Of a stretch of 33,577 nucleotides of DNA, positions 1 to 8,066 are shown piece by piece. The notes below the pieces were generated by a model. That model had not been told where the DNA came from. It worked only from the letters and a program-made list of their open reading frames with translations, and searched no databases. Position 1 is the first letter of the stretch. Every line of letters begins with the position of its first letter. Origin of the DNA: IMCC26207 sp037141255 (GTDB taxonomy: Bacteria; Actinomycetota; Acidimicrobiia; Acidimicrobiales; Microtrichaceae); assembly GCA_037141255.1 (NCBI GenBank), contig JBAXCX010000016.1, forward strand, positions 1-33,577, written 5' to 3'. The translations under genes were made by a program, and so were the position numbers.

Positions 1-36
1 GCTGAGTCTGTGCTCGCTGCTGAGTCTGTGCTCGCT
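1..36. repeat. 18-bp tandem duplication in hemD 3' end
   Basis: Two perfect consecutive copies of an 18-bp unit (GCTGAGTCTGTGCTCGCT) lie at the left edge. The period is a whole number of codons; on the minus strand it encodes two copies of a six-residue Ala/Ser/Thr/Asp unit in the tail of the HemD domain. More copies may lie outside the window. Confidence 0.85.
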
Positions 37-1520
37 GCCACCCAGGCACAGACTGCTTGCACGAGGCCAGCCACGGTGTGCTGCGTGGCCTGAGCTGCAA
101 GGGTGAGGCCTGCATCACGCACGGCCTGAGCAGTGATTGGCCCGATGGCGATCACGGCGGCGGGAACCTGATCCTGACCCACCGCGGCTACGTAGTTGTT
201 CACGGCCGAGGCCGAGGCAAAGGTCAGAACCTGAGCTTGGGAAATTCGGGCTTTCATCTCGCTGCTGATCTGCGCCGTTGCAGTTCGGTAGGCCGTCACA
301 ATCTCGACCTGCCAACCACGGGCGCGCAATCCGTCGGGAAGAACCTCCCTGGCAACCTCTGCTCGCGGAATCAGCACTCGTTGCCGCGGAGCAGATGAAT
401 CAGTCGGATCGCCGCCGCGCGCAGCGGCCTCGGGGAAGATCTCGAGCAGGGACTCGGCAACAAACTGCTCCGGCAACAGATCGACTTGCAGGTGATACTC
501 GCTCAACCTTGCGGCAGTTCCTGGTCCAATCGCTGCAAGTTTGACCCCCGATAAATCGCGCCCATCTCGCAACTCCGCACAGAACCGAGCGGCGGCGTTT
601 GCCGAGGTGAGGACCACCCAATCAAACTCGCTGAGTCGGCTCACCGCAGCACGCAGCGACTCAGAATCATCGGTAGGTTCTTGAATGGTGATGGTTGGAA
701 CTTCAAGGACCTCAGCGCCAAGTGCTCGCAACTGTGCGCTGAGTTCACCAGCCTGTTCAGCAGCCCGAGTGACCACCACCTGCTGGCCGAACAACGGCCG
801 AGTAGCAAACCAGTTCAGATCTTGAGTAGCGACCTCACCCACCACAATCGTGCAGGGGGACTGCAGCGGTTCATCTGGCAGTTCACCAAGGGTGGAGCGG
901 ATCACGCTTTGATCGAAACGAGTGCCCCACCGAACGGCCGCAGCGGGCGTGTTGGCGGCCAATCCTCCGGCGATCAACCGCTGCGAAATCTGACGTAGAT
1001 GCGACACGCCCATCAGAATCACGATGGTTCCGCCCACCTGAGCAATCGCCTCCCAGTTCACTTGAGTCTGCAAATTTTCAGGGTCCTCGTGACCCGTGAC
1101 CACCGTGAAACTCGTGGAGGAATATCGCTGCGTGACAGGGATCCCCGCATACGCCGGGGCAGCGATCGCAGAGGTGATTCCAGGGACAACCTCATAGGGG
1201 ATCCCCGCGTCGGCCAAGGCCTGCGCTTCTTCTGCGCCACGAGCGAACACAAAGGGATCTCCACCTTTGAGTCGAACCACATTGAGTCCTTGTTGACCGC
1301 GCTCAACGAGCAACTCATTAATCTTTGATTGCGGCACGGACGGGCCTCGGGGAATCTTTCCCACGGCTATGCGTTCAGCAGACTCCGGGGCAAGATCCAA
1401 GAGGCCCGGCGCAGAGAGTCGGTCATAAATCACAACTTCAGCACGAGCTAAGAGTTCCGCCGCCCGAACCGTGAGCAGGCCAGGGTCACCGGGTCCGGCG
1501 CCCACAAGGTAAACCGTCAT
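1..1520 (-). CDS. cobA-hemD: Uroporphyrinogen-III C-methyltransferase / uroporphyrinogen-III synthase fusion (3' end outside window)
   Basis: This is a fusion protein of at least 506 residues with no stop before the window edge. Residues 1-250 are the SAM-dependent methyltransferase that makes precorrin-2 from uroporphyrinogen III; visible motifs are VGAGPGDPGLLT at the N-terminus, VIYDRL, and KGGDPFVFARGAEE. From about residue 260 onward lies the uroporphyrinogen-III synthase (HemD) domain, with VVLTSANA and LTFASASAV segments typical of that family. The ATG at 1520 overlaps the hemC stop codon (ATGA), so the two are translationally coupled in a rex-to-hemD operon. The fusion places the branch point to haem (HemD) and to siroheme/cobalamin (CobA) on one chain. 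The C-terminus becomes Ala/Ser/Thr/Asp-rich and contains an 18-bp duplication at the window edge. The family call is secure; the true C-terminus is not visible. Confidence 0.93.
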   Translation of the reverse strand, partial: MTVYLVGAGPGDPGLLTVRAAELLARAEVVIYDRLSAPGLLDLAPESAERIAVGKIPRGPSVPQSKINELLVERGQQGLNVVRLKGGDPFVFARGAEEAQALADAGIPYEVVPGITSAIAAPAYAGIPVTQRYSSTSFTVVTGHEDPENLQTQVNWEAIAQVGGTIVILMGVSHLRQISQRLIAGGLAANTPAAAVRWGTRFDQSVIRSTLGELPDEPLQSPCTIVVGEVATQDLNWFATRPLFGQQVVVTRAAEQAGELSAQLRALGAEVLEVPTITIQEPTDDSESLRAAVSRLSEFDWVVLTSANAAARFCAELRDGRDLSGVKLAAIGPGTAARLSEYHLQVDLLPEQFVAESLLEIFPEAAARGGDPTDSSAPRQRVLIPRAEVAREVLPDGLRARGWQVEIVTAYRTATAQISSEMKARISQAQVLTFASASAVNNYVAAVGQDQVPAAVIAIGPITAQAVRDAGLTLAAQATQHTVAGLVQAVCAWVAASTDSAASTDS

Positions 1521-2419
1521 AGCTGCTCGCCCGATAGGTCGAGTTGTTTGCGCAGTGAGCCGGCGAGCGAGCGACCCAAGAGTTCTGGGTCATCCCCCGT
1601 CTCCGTTTGATGCAGCACGCGACCGCCAACCTTGTCGGCCAGCACGGCGCTGAGCGTGATCTGCGTTCCCAGCCGGATCTGGGCATGAGCGCCAGCGGGC
1701 AAACTGCAGTCGCCCCCAAGCTGTGCCAAGAATGCGCGCTCCGCCTCTACACATCTGCGGCTCGGAGCGTGCTCAATGACTGCGAGAAGTGCAGCAGTCA
1801 CCTCGTCCCCCGCCCTACATTCCACGGCCAAGGCTCCTTGACCAACCTGGGGAACAAACGCATCCACGTTGAGGAGTTCGCTGAGATGCCCGGCAAGACC
1901 TAACCGTTCGAAGGCCACTGCAGCAACCACAATTGCATCAAATTTCTCGGCCTTCGCTAGGCGAGTTGCCATGTTGCCTCGCAACTCCTCGAACTGCAGA
2001 TCGGGGCGCATCTGGGCCAATAAGGCCCGACGGCGCGCAGAACCAGTTGCTACTACTGCACCCTCGCCGAGATCCTCTAGTGAACTGCCTACCAAGGCAT
2101 CTCTGGCATCTCCTCGAGTAGGGGTCGCTGCCAAGAACAGTTCCTCGGCAGTCACTGCCGGCAGGTCCTTCGCCGAGTGAACTGCTAAGTCGGCTCGCCC
2201 GTCAAGCACCGCCGCCTGCACCTCGGTTGCGAACACGCCCTTGCCGCCGATTTCAGACAGGGGCAGATCAAGGCGACGGTCGCCTTCCGTGCTCACCGTG
2301 AGCAGCTCAACCTCGATACCAGCATGCGCTACCTGAAGGAGTCCGGCGATGTGCTCGGCCTGCCAGACCGCCAACGTGGAGGCCCTCGTCGCGATGCGCA
2401 GCATCTGAACCGAACGCAT
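1517..2419 (-). CDS. hemC: Porphobilinogen deaminase (hydroxymethylbilane synthase)
   Basis: The enzyme condenses four porphobilinogen molecules into hydroxymethylbilane, the step before HemD. The 300-residue length is normal. The sequence shows the N-terminal RIATRASTLAVWQA, the HSAKDLP loop with catalytic Asp85, and LGGDCSLPAGA with Cys238, the residue that carries the dipyrromethane cofactor. The start at 2419 lies 9 bp after the hemA stop; a second ATG five codons in (2404) is equally near the conserved core, and neither has a clear ribosome site. The stop codon overlaps the cobA-hemD start by 4 bp. The gene is cytoplasmic and part of the rex-hem operon. Confidence 0.96.
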   Translation of the reverse strand: MRSVQMLRIATRASTLAVWQAEHIAGLLQVAHAGIEVELLTVSTEGDRRLDLPLSEIGGKGVFATEVQAAVLDGRADLAVHSAKDLPAVTAEELFLAATPTRGDARDALVGSSLEDLGEGAVVATGSARRRALLAQMRPDLQFEELRGNMATRLAKAEKFDAIVVAAVAFERLGLAGHLSELLNVDAFVPQVGQGALAVECRAGDEVTAALLAVIEHAPSRRCVEAERAFLAQLGGDCSLPAGAHAQIRLGTQITLSAVLADKVGGRVLHQTETGDDPELLGRSLAGSLRKQLDLSGEQL

Positions 2420-2428
2420 AGGTCGACG

Positions 2429-3802
2429 TCAGCTCAGATCAAACAAGTCGCTCAGCGACTCGGCGAGTCGTTCGCCGCGAGCAGAACCTGAGGACTCCTT
2501 CAACCTGACGGTTGGCAGGTGCACCATCTTGGCAACGAGCGCACGGCTGAGCGCCTCAACTACTTCGAGTTCATCGGGGCTCAGCGTCGCTAGGCGAGAT
2601 CCGAACCGATCGAGCTCCGATTGCCGCATACGTTCAATCTGCTCGCGCAGTGAGGTGATGAGTGGATCAACCTCGCGGGCCGAGGCCACTGCTGCAAAGC
2701 GCAGGGCCTCTTCTTCAACAATCTCTCGAACTGCATCAGCCTCGGCGTGCCGAGCCGCAAGGTTTGCATCGGTCAGAGCAGAAACATCTTGCATGTCGAG
2801 CAACTCAACGCCGTCGAGTCGACCGATCGAAGGGTCAACATCTCGAGGAACTCCTACGTCGACCATGAGCAAGGGCTGCGTTCGAGCCAGCATCACTTGC
2901 TGCATCGCCGCAAGCGACACCACCGATGTGGGGGCGCCAGTAGCACTCAGCACAAGGTCGGCCTGCACGAGTTCATGCGCCAACGAGTCGAGACCAACCC
3001 CTCGGATCGCAGTCAGCTCGGACTGATCAAGCAGCGAGGATGAAAGGTTGATGGCGCGATCCTCGGAACGGTTAGCGATGACGAGTTCGCCAACAGCGGC
3101 ATCAGCCAGAAATGACGCCATGCCGCGCGCCATTGGCCCAGCACCAAGCACCAGCACCCGCTTGCCAGCCAGCCCTGCAGCGGCGCGAGTTCCAGCGCAT
3201 CGCGCGCCCGACTCCGGCGAGCCGTTCTCCAATGGCTCACCCGCGACGCTATTAGAATTGCGCTCTTCAGCAAATCTCTCGCCCGCCATAATGACCGCTG
3301 CTTGAGACACCGAGGTGACGTGATGCGCAATGCGGGTCTCGGTGCGAGCGCGCTTGCCCACCTCGAGCGCATGGCGAAACAACAGGTTCATGGAACGGCG
3401 GGCCGTTCCTTCCTGACGAGCAACGTCCCAGGCCGTTCGAACCTGACCCAGAATCTCATGCTCACCCGGCACCGCGGAATCCAAACCGGCCGCCACTTCA
3501 AACAAGTGCCGCACGGCCCGCTCGTCGTGATGCACGTAGAGATTCCCTTCGAACGTATCGGGTGGCAGGAAGGTGAGATCGCCGAAGAACTCGGTGACCT
3601 GGCTATTTGCGGCGTGGAAACGATCGGCAATCAGGTACACCTCGGTTCGGTTACAGGTGGCAAGGATCACCACTTCAACCACGTCCTCAGCAGAGGCAAG
3701 ATCATGCAGCATCTTGGGCAAGCGCTCGCTAGAAATGACCATCTTCTCGAGCAGGTCGAGAGGTGCAGTTCGGTGGTTGGCTCCAACTACGAGGACAGAC
3801 AC
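2429..3802 (-). CDS. hemA: Glutamyl-tRNA reductase
   Basis: First committed enzyme of C5-pathway tetrapyrrole synthesis: it reduces glutamyl-tRNA(Glu) to glutamate-1-semialdehyde with NADPH. The N-terminal catalytic domain has GANHRTAPL and ATCNRTEVY with nucleophile Cys50. The NADPH domain has the VLGAGPMARG dinucleotide motif and VIANRSEDRA. The C-terminal helical dimerisation domain ends in MVHLPTVRLKE. A stretch of roughly 25 residues before the NADPH domain is variable and Gly/Ser/Glu-rich, a plausible linker. The 457-residue length fits the actinobacterial family. Its start overlaps the preceding siroheme-domain gene by 16 bp, so expression is coupled to rex upstream. Confidence 0.97.
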   Translation of the reverse strand: MSVLVVGANHRTAPLDLLEKMVISSERLPKMLHDLASAEDVVEVVILATCNRTEVYLIADRFHAANSQVTEFFGDLTFLPPDTFEGNLYVHHDERAVRHLFEVAAGLDSAVPGEHEILGQVRTAWDVARQEGTARRSMNLLFRHALEVGKRARTETRIAHHVTSVSQAAVIMAGERFAEERNSNSVAGEPLENGSPESGARCAGTRAAAGLAGKRVLVLGAGPMARGMASFLADAAVGELVIANRSEDRAINLSSSLLDQSELTAIRGVGLDSLAHELVQADLVLSATGAPTSVVSLAAMQQVMLARTQPLLMVDVGVPRDVDPSIGRLDGVELLDMQDVSALTDANLAARHAEADAVREIVEEEALRFAAVASAREVDPLITSLREQIERMRQSELDRFGSRLATLSPDELEVVEALSRALVAKMVHLPTVRLKESSGSARGERLAESLSDLFDLS

Positions 3803-4530
3803 GCCAGCAGGCGCTCCTTCGCTTCGGTATAGCGGCCCATTCGGACTAATACAAGAATGGTCTCATCTAGCGCAGATCGCCAGTCAGGAATGCCAGATGT
3901 GACATCTCTCCGATGATCTGTGGCCTGTGTTCTTGCCTCTGCGAGCTCAACGCGGACCTGAGACAGAACCACTGTTAGTTGTTCAACCTGTTCTGCAGTG
4001 AGCCCGAGTACCTGATCTAGCGAAGTATCAACTCGTTCAGCTACCCATTGAGACAACGCTGGGATGCCAGCGGAATTGGACACTGCAAGCGCAACGGGTC
4101 CACGTTGAATGGTGGCTGGAAAGCTCAGATTCCCGGCTCCGGCATGATCAGCCCGATTAACCAGAATCCCCGCAGCAGCGCACAGGGCTCCTACCTGATC
4201 ATTGACCTCTGGGTCATCGGTGGCGACTACCACGAGCAGGATCGAATCACTGTTGCGGCTTCCCGCTGAGTCTGGGGGCTCATGGTCTGCGGGCTCAAGG
4301 TCTGCGGGCTCGAGGTCTGCGGGCTCGAATCCTCGGAGCTGAATCTGCAATTCTCCACGATCTGCAGCGGCGCGTAGATCAGGGTGAACGCTCAGTGCGA
4401 TCAGTTGCACTTGAGCTCCGGCCTGAAGTAGTGCGAGGGTTCTGCGAAGAGCCACCGGACCGCCACCCACCACAACGCAGCGTCGGCCGCGCACCTGCAA
4501 TTGAACCGAGAGTTGCGCTAACTCAGACAT
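3787..4530 (-). CDS. Siroheme synthase N-terminal-domain protein (precorrin-2 dehydrogenase-like)
   Basis: This resembles the N-terminal half of CysG and Met8/SirC, which oxidises precorrin-2 to sirohydrochlorin with NAD+ and may chelate iron. It has an N-terminal Rossmann motif VVVGGGPVALRR (about residues 19-30), VVATDDPEVND, and the family segment AGNLSFPATIQRGPVALAVSNSAGIPALSQWV. The NAD domain is interrupted near residues 68-86 by a proline/acid repeat (LEPAD units) encoded by a 15-bp tandem array. The gene begins 2 bp after rex and overlaps hemA by 16 bp, so it sits between the Rex sensor and the haem genes. With CobA from the same operon, the siroheme branch would be nearly complete. 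Whether it also has ferrochelatase activity cannot be judged from sequence. Confidence 0.87.
   Translation of the reverse strand: MSELAQLSVQLQVRGRRCVVVGGGPVALRRTLALLQAGAQVQLIALSVHPDLRAAADRGELQIQLRGFEPADLEPADLEPADHEPPDSAGSRNSDSILLVVVATDDPEVNDQVGALCAAAGILVNRADHAGAGNLSFPATIQRGPVALAVSNSAGIPALSQWVAERVDTSLDQVLGLTAEQVEQLTVVLSQVRVELAEARTQATDHRRDVTSGIPDWRSALDETILVLVRMGRYTEAKERLLACLSS
4284..4328. repeat. 15-bp tandem repeat, 3 copies
   Basis: Three consecutive 15-bp units (GGTCTGCGGGCTCRA) differ at one base. They lie inside the siroheme-domain gene and encode repeated Leu-Glu-Pro-Ala-Asp on the minus strand. The period keeps the reading frame. Confidence 0.9.
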
Positions 4531-4532
4531 GC

Positions 4533-5288
4533 TCAGCGAGCAGTTGTGCGCGCAGTAGTCGGTTTTGCAGTAGTCGGTTTTGCAGTAGTCGGTTTTGCAT
4601 TTCCAGAAACCAGCTTCGAGTCTGCCCGCTCTGCAGCAGCGGCCTCAGCAGCGGCTCTGCGCTCCTCATGAAAAGCCAGAATCTGTAGCTCAACAGCCAC
4701 ATCTACGTCGCGAACCAAGACCCCGTGTGGCAAGTCCAAAACCGTGGGAGCAAAGTTCAATATTGACCGAACCCCGGCTCTCGCGAGTGTGTCCGCAGCC
4801 TCTTGAGCAGCGGCCGGTGGGGTGGTGATAATACCAATCACCACCTCGTGCTCAAGGACGAGCTCTGCGAGCCGTTCCTCATGTTGAATGGTGAGCTCTC
4901 CCACGCGATCCCCGACGCGCCCAGGATCGATGTCGACCACCGCAACAACCGAGAATCCCCTGTCGGAAAACCCAGCGAACTTGGCCAGAGCCGAACCTAG
5001 GTTGCCAGCACCCACAATGATGCATGGCCAATCATGGGTCAGGCCGAGCTCTCGTCTGATCTCAACAAGCAGATGATCCACCCCGTAGCCCACACCCCGT
5101 GTGCCGTACGAACCGAAATATGACAAATCTTTGCGGACTTTGGCCGCATTCACTCCTGCCAGCTCAGCGAGTTGCTCAGAGGAGGCTTTTGTCCGGTCTT
5201 CGGCCTGCATCTGCAACAGACAGCGGTGATAGACCGGCAAACGTGCAACGGTCGCTTCTGGAATGACTCGACGACGAGCGGGTGACAT
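4533..5288 (-). CDS. rex: Redox-sensing transcriptional repressor Rex
   Basis: Rex represses respiratory and fermentative genes and is released from DNA by NADH. Counting from the ATG at 5288 (a TTG one codon earlier is possible), residues 1-80 form the winged helix with the recognition segment KVRKDLSYFGSYGTRGVGY. Residues 88 onward form the Rossmann domain with VGAGNLGSAL and VVDIDP, followed by the C-terminal swapped helix region. The final 40 residues are not part of the family core: they are Ala-rich and end in Lys-Pro-Thr-Thr-Ala repeats from a 15-bp tandem array. The gene heads the hem operon, as in other actinobacteria where Rex controls rex-hemACD. A Rex-operator-like site lies 19 bp upstream, consistent with autoregulation. 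Confidence 0.95.
   Translation of the reverse strand: MSPARRRVIPEATVARLPVYHRCLLQMQAEDRTKASSEQLAELAGVNAAKVRKDLSYFGSYGTRGVGYGVDHLLVEIRRELGLTHDWPCIIVGAGNLGSALAKFAGFSDRGFSVVAVVDIDPGRVGDRVGELTIQHEERLAELVLEHEVVIGIITTPPAAAQEAADTLARAGVRSILNFAPTVLDLPHGVLVRDVDVAVELQILAFHEERRAAAEAAAAERADSKLVSGNAKPTTAKPTTAKPTTARTTAR
4552..4596. repeat. 15-bp tandem repeat, 3 perfect copies
   Basis: Three identical head-to-tail units (GCAGTAGTCGGTTTT) occupy the 3' end of rex and encode a basic Lys-Pro-Thr-Thr-Ala tail. The identity between copies suggests recent expansion. Confidence 0.95.
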
Positions 5289-5306
5289 CAAGTCAAGCTA
5301 CTGCGC

Positions 5307-5324
5307 TTGTTCACATGTTCACAA
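5307..5324. promoter_or_regulatory. Candidate Rex operator (ROP) upstream of rex
   Basis: The site reads TTGTTCACATGTTCACAA on the plus strand. Against the known ROP consensus TTGTGAAnnnnTTCACAA the right half is perfect (7/7) and the left half matches at 5/7. It lies 19-36 bp upstream of the rex ATG, between rex and the acyl-CoA synthetase stop. Position and half-site match support autoregulation by Rex; binding is inferred. Confidence 0.65.
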
Positions 5325-5361
5325 AGTCGCCAGCTCTTGACGAGCACCCCTTGTACGCGAG

Positions 5362-6861
5362 TTATTGCAACTGGTGGCGAATGATCTTGCCAGTCACACC
5401 GCGAGGGATCTCTTCAACGAACCAGACCTTGTTGGGGCACTTATAGCTTGAGAGTCGCTCCGCACAGAACGCAACAATGTCGTCCTCTTCAAGCGGGGCG
5501 CCCGGCCGCGCCTGCACGTAAGCTTTCACGGCTTCTCCGGTGTAGGGATGTGGCACGCCAACCACGGCGCAGGCATCGATTCCTGGATGCTCGAGCAACA
5601 CTGCTTCAACCTCGGCGGGAAAAACGTTGAACCCCGACACGATGATCAAGTCTTTCAAGCGATCCACGAGGAACAAGTACCCCTCGTCGTCCACCACGGC
5701 TACGTCACCCGTTCGCAGCCAACCATCCTCGGTCAGTACTCGGGCCGTGGCCTCGGGGTCTTTCCAATACCCGGCGAACACGTTCGGGCCGTGCACCAGA
5801 ATCTCGCCGGCGTCGCCCACGAGCACGTCTTCATCGTTTTCATCCACGATCCGAAGGTCCACCCCGGGGACCGGAATTCCAATGGAGCCAAAGGGTGCCT
5901 CGGTGCCCGTCGGGCTAGTCACCACGGGTGACGCCTCGGTCAGCCCATAGCCCTCTTCAAGGGTGAGGCCCAGCTTTGCCTCAACCGCCTGGGCGACTTC
6001 AACGGGCAACTTCGCCGCACCCGAGACTGCGAGCCGAACCGAAGAGACCATCGCGGCGTCGATGCCAGGAATTCCGGCCCACGCAGCCCACATCGTTGGC
6101 GGTCCCGAAACCACCGATACGCCGTGCTTCTGGATTGATTCAAGACCCGAGACGGGATCGAATCGTTCAATCAGCAACACTGCCGAGCCAACCGCTAACG
6201 ACACTCCAAGGACCACGTTCAGCCCAAAGATGTGAAACAGCGGTAGCACCCCAAACACAACATCGTCTCCGTGTTGCACTTCTTCCGAAGAGGCCAAGGT
6301 TTGGCAAATGTTGGCATAGAGGTTGCCGTGCGTGAGCATGGCTGGCCTTGGCGAGCCAGCGGTACCAGAAGTGTAAATCAGCACCGCAAGATCATCAGGA
6401 GACCGCTCCACAATCGGTGACTCTTCTTGGCGTTCTTCGCCAGCAAGATCCTCGAACTGCATGCCACCTTCTGGGCTGAAGCCAGCACCGATCACATGTT
6501 GAACGGTTGGCAGATCCGAGCGCGCAATATCTGAAAATGCGTGGCGGCCTGCTGCACCAACAATGACTGCACTCGCCCCGACAAGGTGGATCTCGTGTTG
6601 CATGGCTGCGCTGGGATTTGTTGGATTGAGCGGGACGATCACGAGTCCGGCGCCCAAACCAGCAAGATATGAGACCACAAAATACCGATTGTTTCCGGCG
6701 ATAACAGCAAGGCGATCACCCGGCTGCAGACCCAACGAGATGAGGCCGGAACGAAGTTGCGCAACCTGCGCGCGTAAGGAACCGAACGTGGTGGGTTTGC
6801 CACGGCTAATGAGCGCACAGGCATCATCAGGGTGGTTTTCGAGAATCGTCGCCAAGTTCAT
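5362..6861 (-). CDS. Long-chain acyl-CoA synthetase / AMP-dependent ligase
   Basis: An ANL-superfamily enzyme of 499 residues that would activate a carboxylic acid, probably a fatty acid, through an acyl-AMP to its CoA thioester. Motifs seen: IYTSGTAGSPRPAML (P-loop; the usual PKG is PRP here), EGYGLTEASP, GWLRTGDVAVVDDEGYL, the hinge DRLKDLIIVSG, and the C-terminal catalytic lysine in RGVTGKIIRHQL. No transmembrane segments or fused domains are visible. The ATG at 6861 follows a G-run (GGGGGGAA), which may act as a ribosome site. A perfect 20-bp palindrome lies about 37 bp upstream. The exact substrate is unknown. Confidence 0.92.
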   Translation of the reverse strand: MNLATILENHPDDACALISRGKPTTFGSLRAQVAQLRSGLISLGLQPGDRLAVIAGNNRYFVVSYLAGLGAGLVIVPLNPTNPSAAMQHEIHLVGASAVIVGAAGRHAFSDIARSDLPTVQHVIGAGFSPEGGMQFEDLAGEERQEESPIVERSPDDLAVLIYTSGTAGSPRPAMLTHGNLYANICQTLASSEEVQHGDDVVFGVLPLFHIFGLNVVLGVSLAVGSAVLLIERFDPVSGLESIQKHGVSVVSGPPTMWAAWAGIPGIDAAMVSSVRLAVSGAAKLPVEVAQAVEAKLGLTLEEGYGLTEASPVVTSPTGTEAPFGSIGIPVPGVDLRIVDENDEDVLVGDAGEILVHGPNVFAGYWKDPEATARVLTEDGWLRTGDVAVVDDEGYLFLVDRLKDLIIVSGFNVFPAEVEAVLLEHPGIDACAVVGVPHPYTGEAVKAYVQARPGAPLEEDDIVAFCAERLSSYKCPNKVWFVEEIPRGVTGKIIRHQLQ

Positions 6862-6897
6862 TTCCCCCCAAAGTAGTCGCAGGTGTGCCCGATGCCA

Positions 6898-6917
6898 CCC
6901 ATGAGCGGGCTCATGGG
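6898..6917. promoter_or_regulatory. Perfect palindrome upstream of acyl-CoA synthetase
   Basis: CCCATGAGC-GG-GCTCATGGG has two exact 9-bp arms around a 2-bp centre. It lies just after the small membrane-protein gene and 37 bp upstream of the acyl-CoA synthetase start, both on the minus strand. No T-run follows on either strand, so an operator seems more likely than a terminator, but this is inference. Confidence 0.45.
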
Positions 6918-6929
6918 CGTTGAAGCTGG

Positions 6930-7022
6930 CTACTTGGGAGCGAGAACGACTAATTGCAGAAACGAAGCACCTACCAGAACCAGCATCAGAATGAGCACTG
7001 CGATCGTTGTGTTCCGCCTCAT
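6930..7022 (-). CDS. Small 30-residue single-pass membrane protein
   Basis: This short gene encodes 30 residues: a basic start (MRRNTT), one hydrophobic helix (about residues 7-27, Ile/Leu/Val-rich with one Gly-Ala-Ser step), and an Ala-Pro-Lys end. Its ATG overlaps the stop codon of the SAM hydrolase gene in an ATGA junction, the same arrangement seen at hemC/cobA-hemD and at the ABC transporter, which argues for real translation. The topology would be N-in by the positive-inside rule. No function is known; co-translation suggests a link to the SAM hydrolase or to the membrane near it. Confidence 0.65.
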   Translation of the reverse strand: MRRNTTIAVLILMLVLVGASFLQLVVLAPK

Positions 7023-7933
7023 GACTGGGGCCTAAACGATGGTGAAAGTTGCACAGGGGTAGTCACCCCACGAGCTGGGTCGTCTGCGCTATCGAGCGGC
7101 CTCAAGCTGAGCGCGTCTCCTGTTTCCAGGCCGAGTTCTTCGGCGGCTGAAGCTCGGTCACACACCAAGGCCACGGCACCGTAACTGTCAATCACCAATC
7201 CCAGGGCGCCCGTGGTGAGCTCAGAGAAACTCCTCACCCGTTTCACCGTTCGCACCGTGGAGCCGGTGGAGCCGGTTGTACCAACTGATGCAGCTGCCTG
7301 AAGGTTCAACTCGAAGACGGTACCCAATCCATCTAGTTCTTCTGGGTCGGCATTGAGCTGCGCGTTTCCGTATCGATCAACCCAGAGCACCTCGGCGGTG
7401 AGGACATCATCGTCCAACTCCGAGATCGGCAAGGTTCCCGGTATCAGCCCAGCGGGCTCGATGAACTCTCCAAGTTCTTCAAGGGGGACACCGTTGCACA
7501 AGTGTGCAGCTACGGAAGCAAACACGTCTCGGCCATCAAAGAGCGAGCCCGCCCCGGCAAGGTGATATTCGGGGTTATTCAACCAAACTGCTCGGGTTGC
7601 TCCGCCCACCATGGCAACGGCCGGTGCGAGCACTCCGTTATCAGGGCCCAACAGGATCGACTGTCCATTGCCAACCTCAACCGCTACGGCTCGGCGGCCA
7701 CTACCCACACCAGGGTCGACCACTGCAATCACCACGCCCGGGGCCAAGTACTGAGCAGCTCGACCGAGGGCCAAACCAGCGGCTCGAACGTCATACGGGG
7801 CGACCTCATGGGTGATGTCAATCACCCTGACCGCTGGTGAAATCTGGCGAATGACCGAATGCACCACTCCGACAAATTCATCGGTGTGGCCATAATCCGA
7901 GAGGAAAGAGATCGTGTCATATCGCAAAGTCAT
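7019..7933 (-). CDS. SAM hydroxide adenosyltransferase (SAM hydrolase, DUF62 family)
   Basis: The family converts S-adenosylmethionine plus water/hydroxide to adenosine and methionine and is related to fluorinase. The N-terminal domain has ISFLSDYGHTDEFVG and AVVDPGVGSGRRAVAVE, then ILLGPDNGVL and SLFDGRDVFASVAAHL; the smaller C-terminal beta domain begins near DRYGNAQLNA. I chose the ATG at 7933 (304 residues) because the conserved core begins immediately after it; an in-frame extension to 8011 is Gly/Arg-rich and not conserved in character. The gene is followed by a 4-bp-overlapping small membrane-protein gene. A short Gly-Ser-Thr run near residue 220 is a linker. Confidence 0.9.
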   Translation of the reverse strand: MTLRYDTISFLSDYGHTDEFVGVVHSVIRQISPAVRVIDITHEVAPYDVRAAGLALGRAAQYLAPGVVIAVVDPGVGSGRRAVAVEVGNGQSILLGPDNGVLAPAVAMVGGATRAVWLNNPEYHLAGAGSLFDGRDVFASVAAHLCNGVPLEELGEFIEPAGLIPGTLPISELDDDVLTAEVLWVDRYGNAQLNADPEELDGLGTVFELNLQAAASVGTTGSTGSTVRTVKRVRSFSELTTGALGLVIDSYGAVALVCDRASAAEELGLETGDALSLRPLDSADDPARGVTTPVQLSPSFRPQS

Positions 7934-8066
7934 GCCCCGCCAACGTACCCCGCCTCGCCCAAGCCCCCAAAAACCGTCCAACAACCTCGTTCTGTTCTGC
8001 GAGGGACCCACCCACGGGGGGCGGATTGTGAGGATCGTTGCAAGACGAAACGAAAAATGATGGGGG

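Noticed and set aside
2529..3026. 165-codon open frame antisense to hemA
   Set aside because: Ser/Arg/Thr-rich composition typical of the complement of a GC-biased gene; hemA is certain here.
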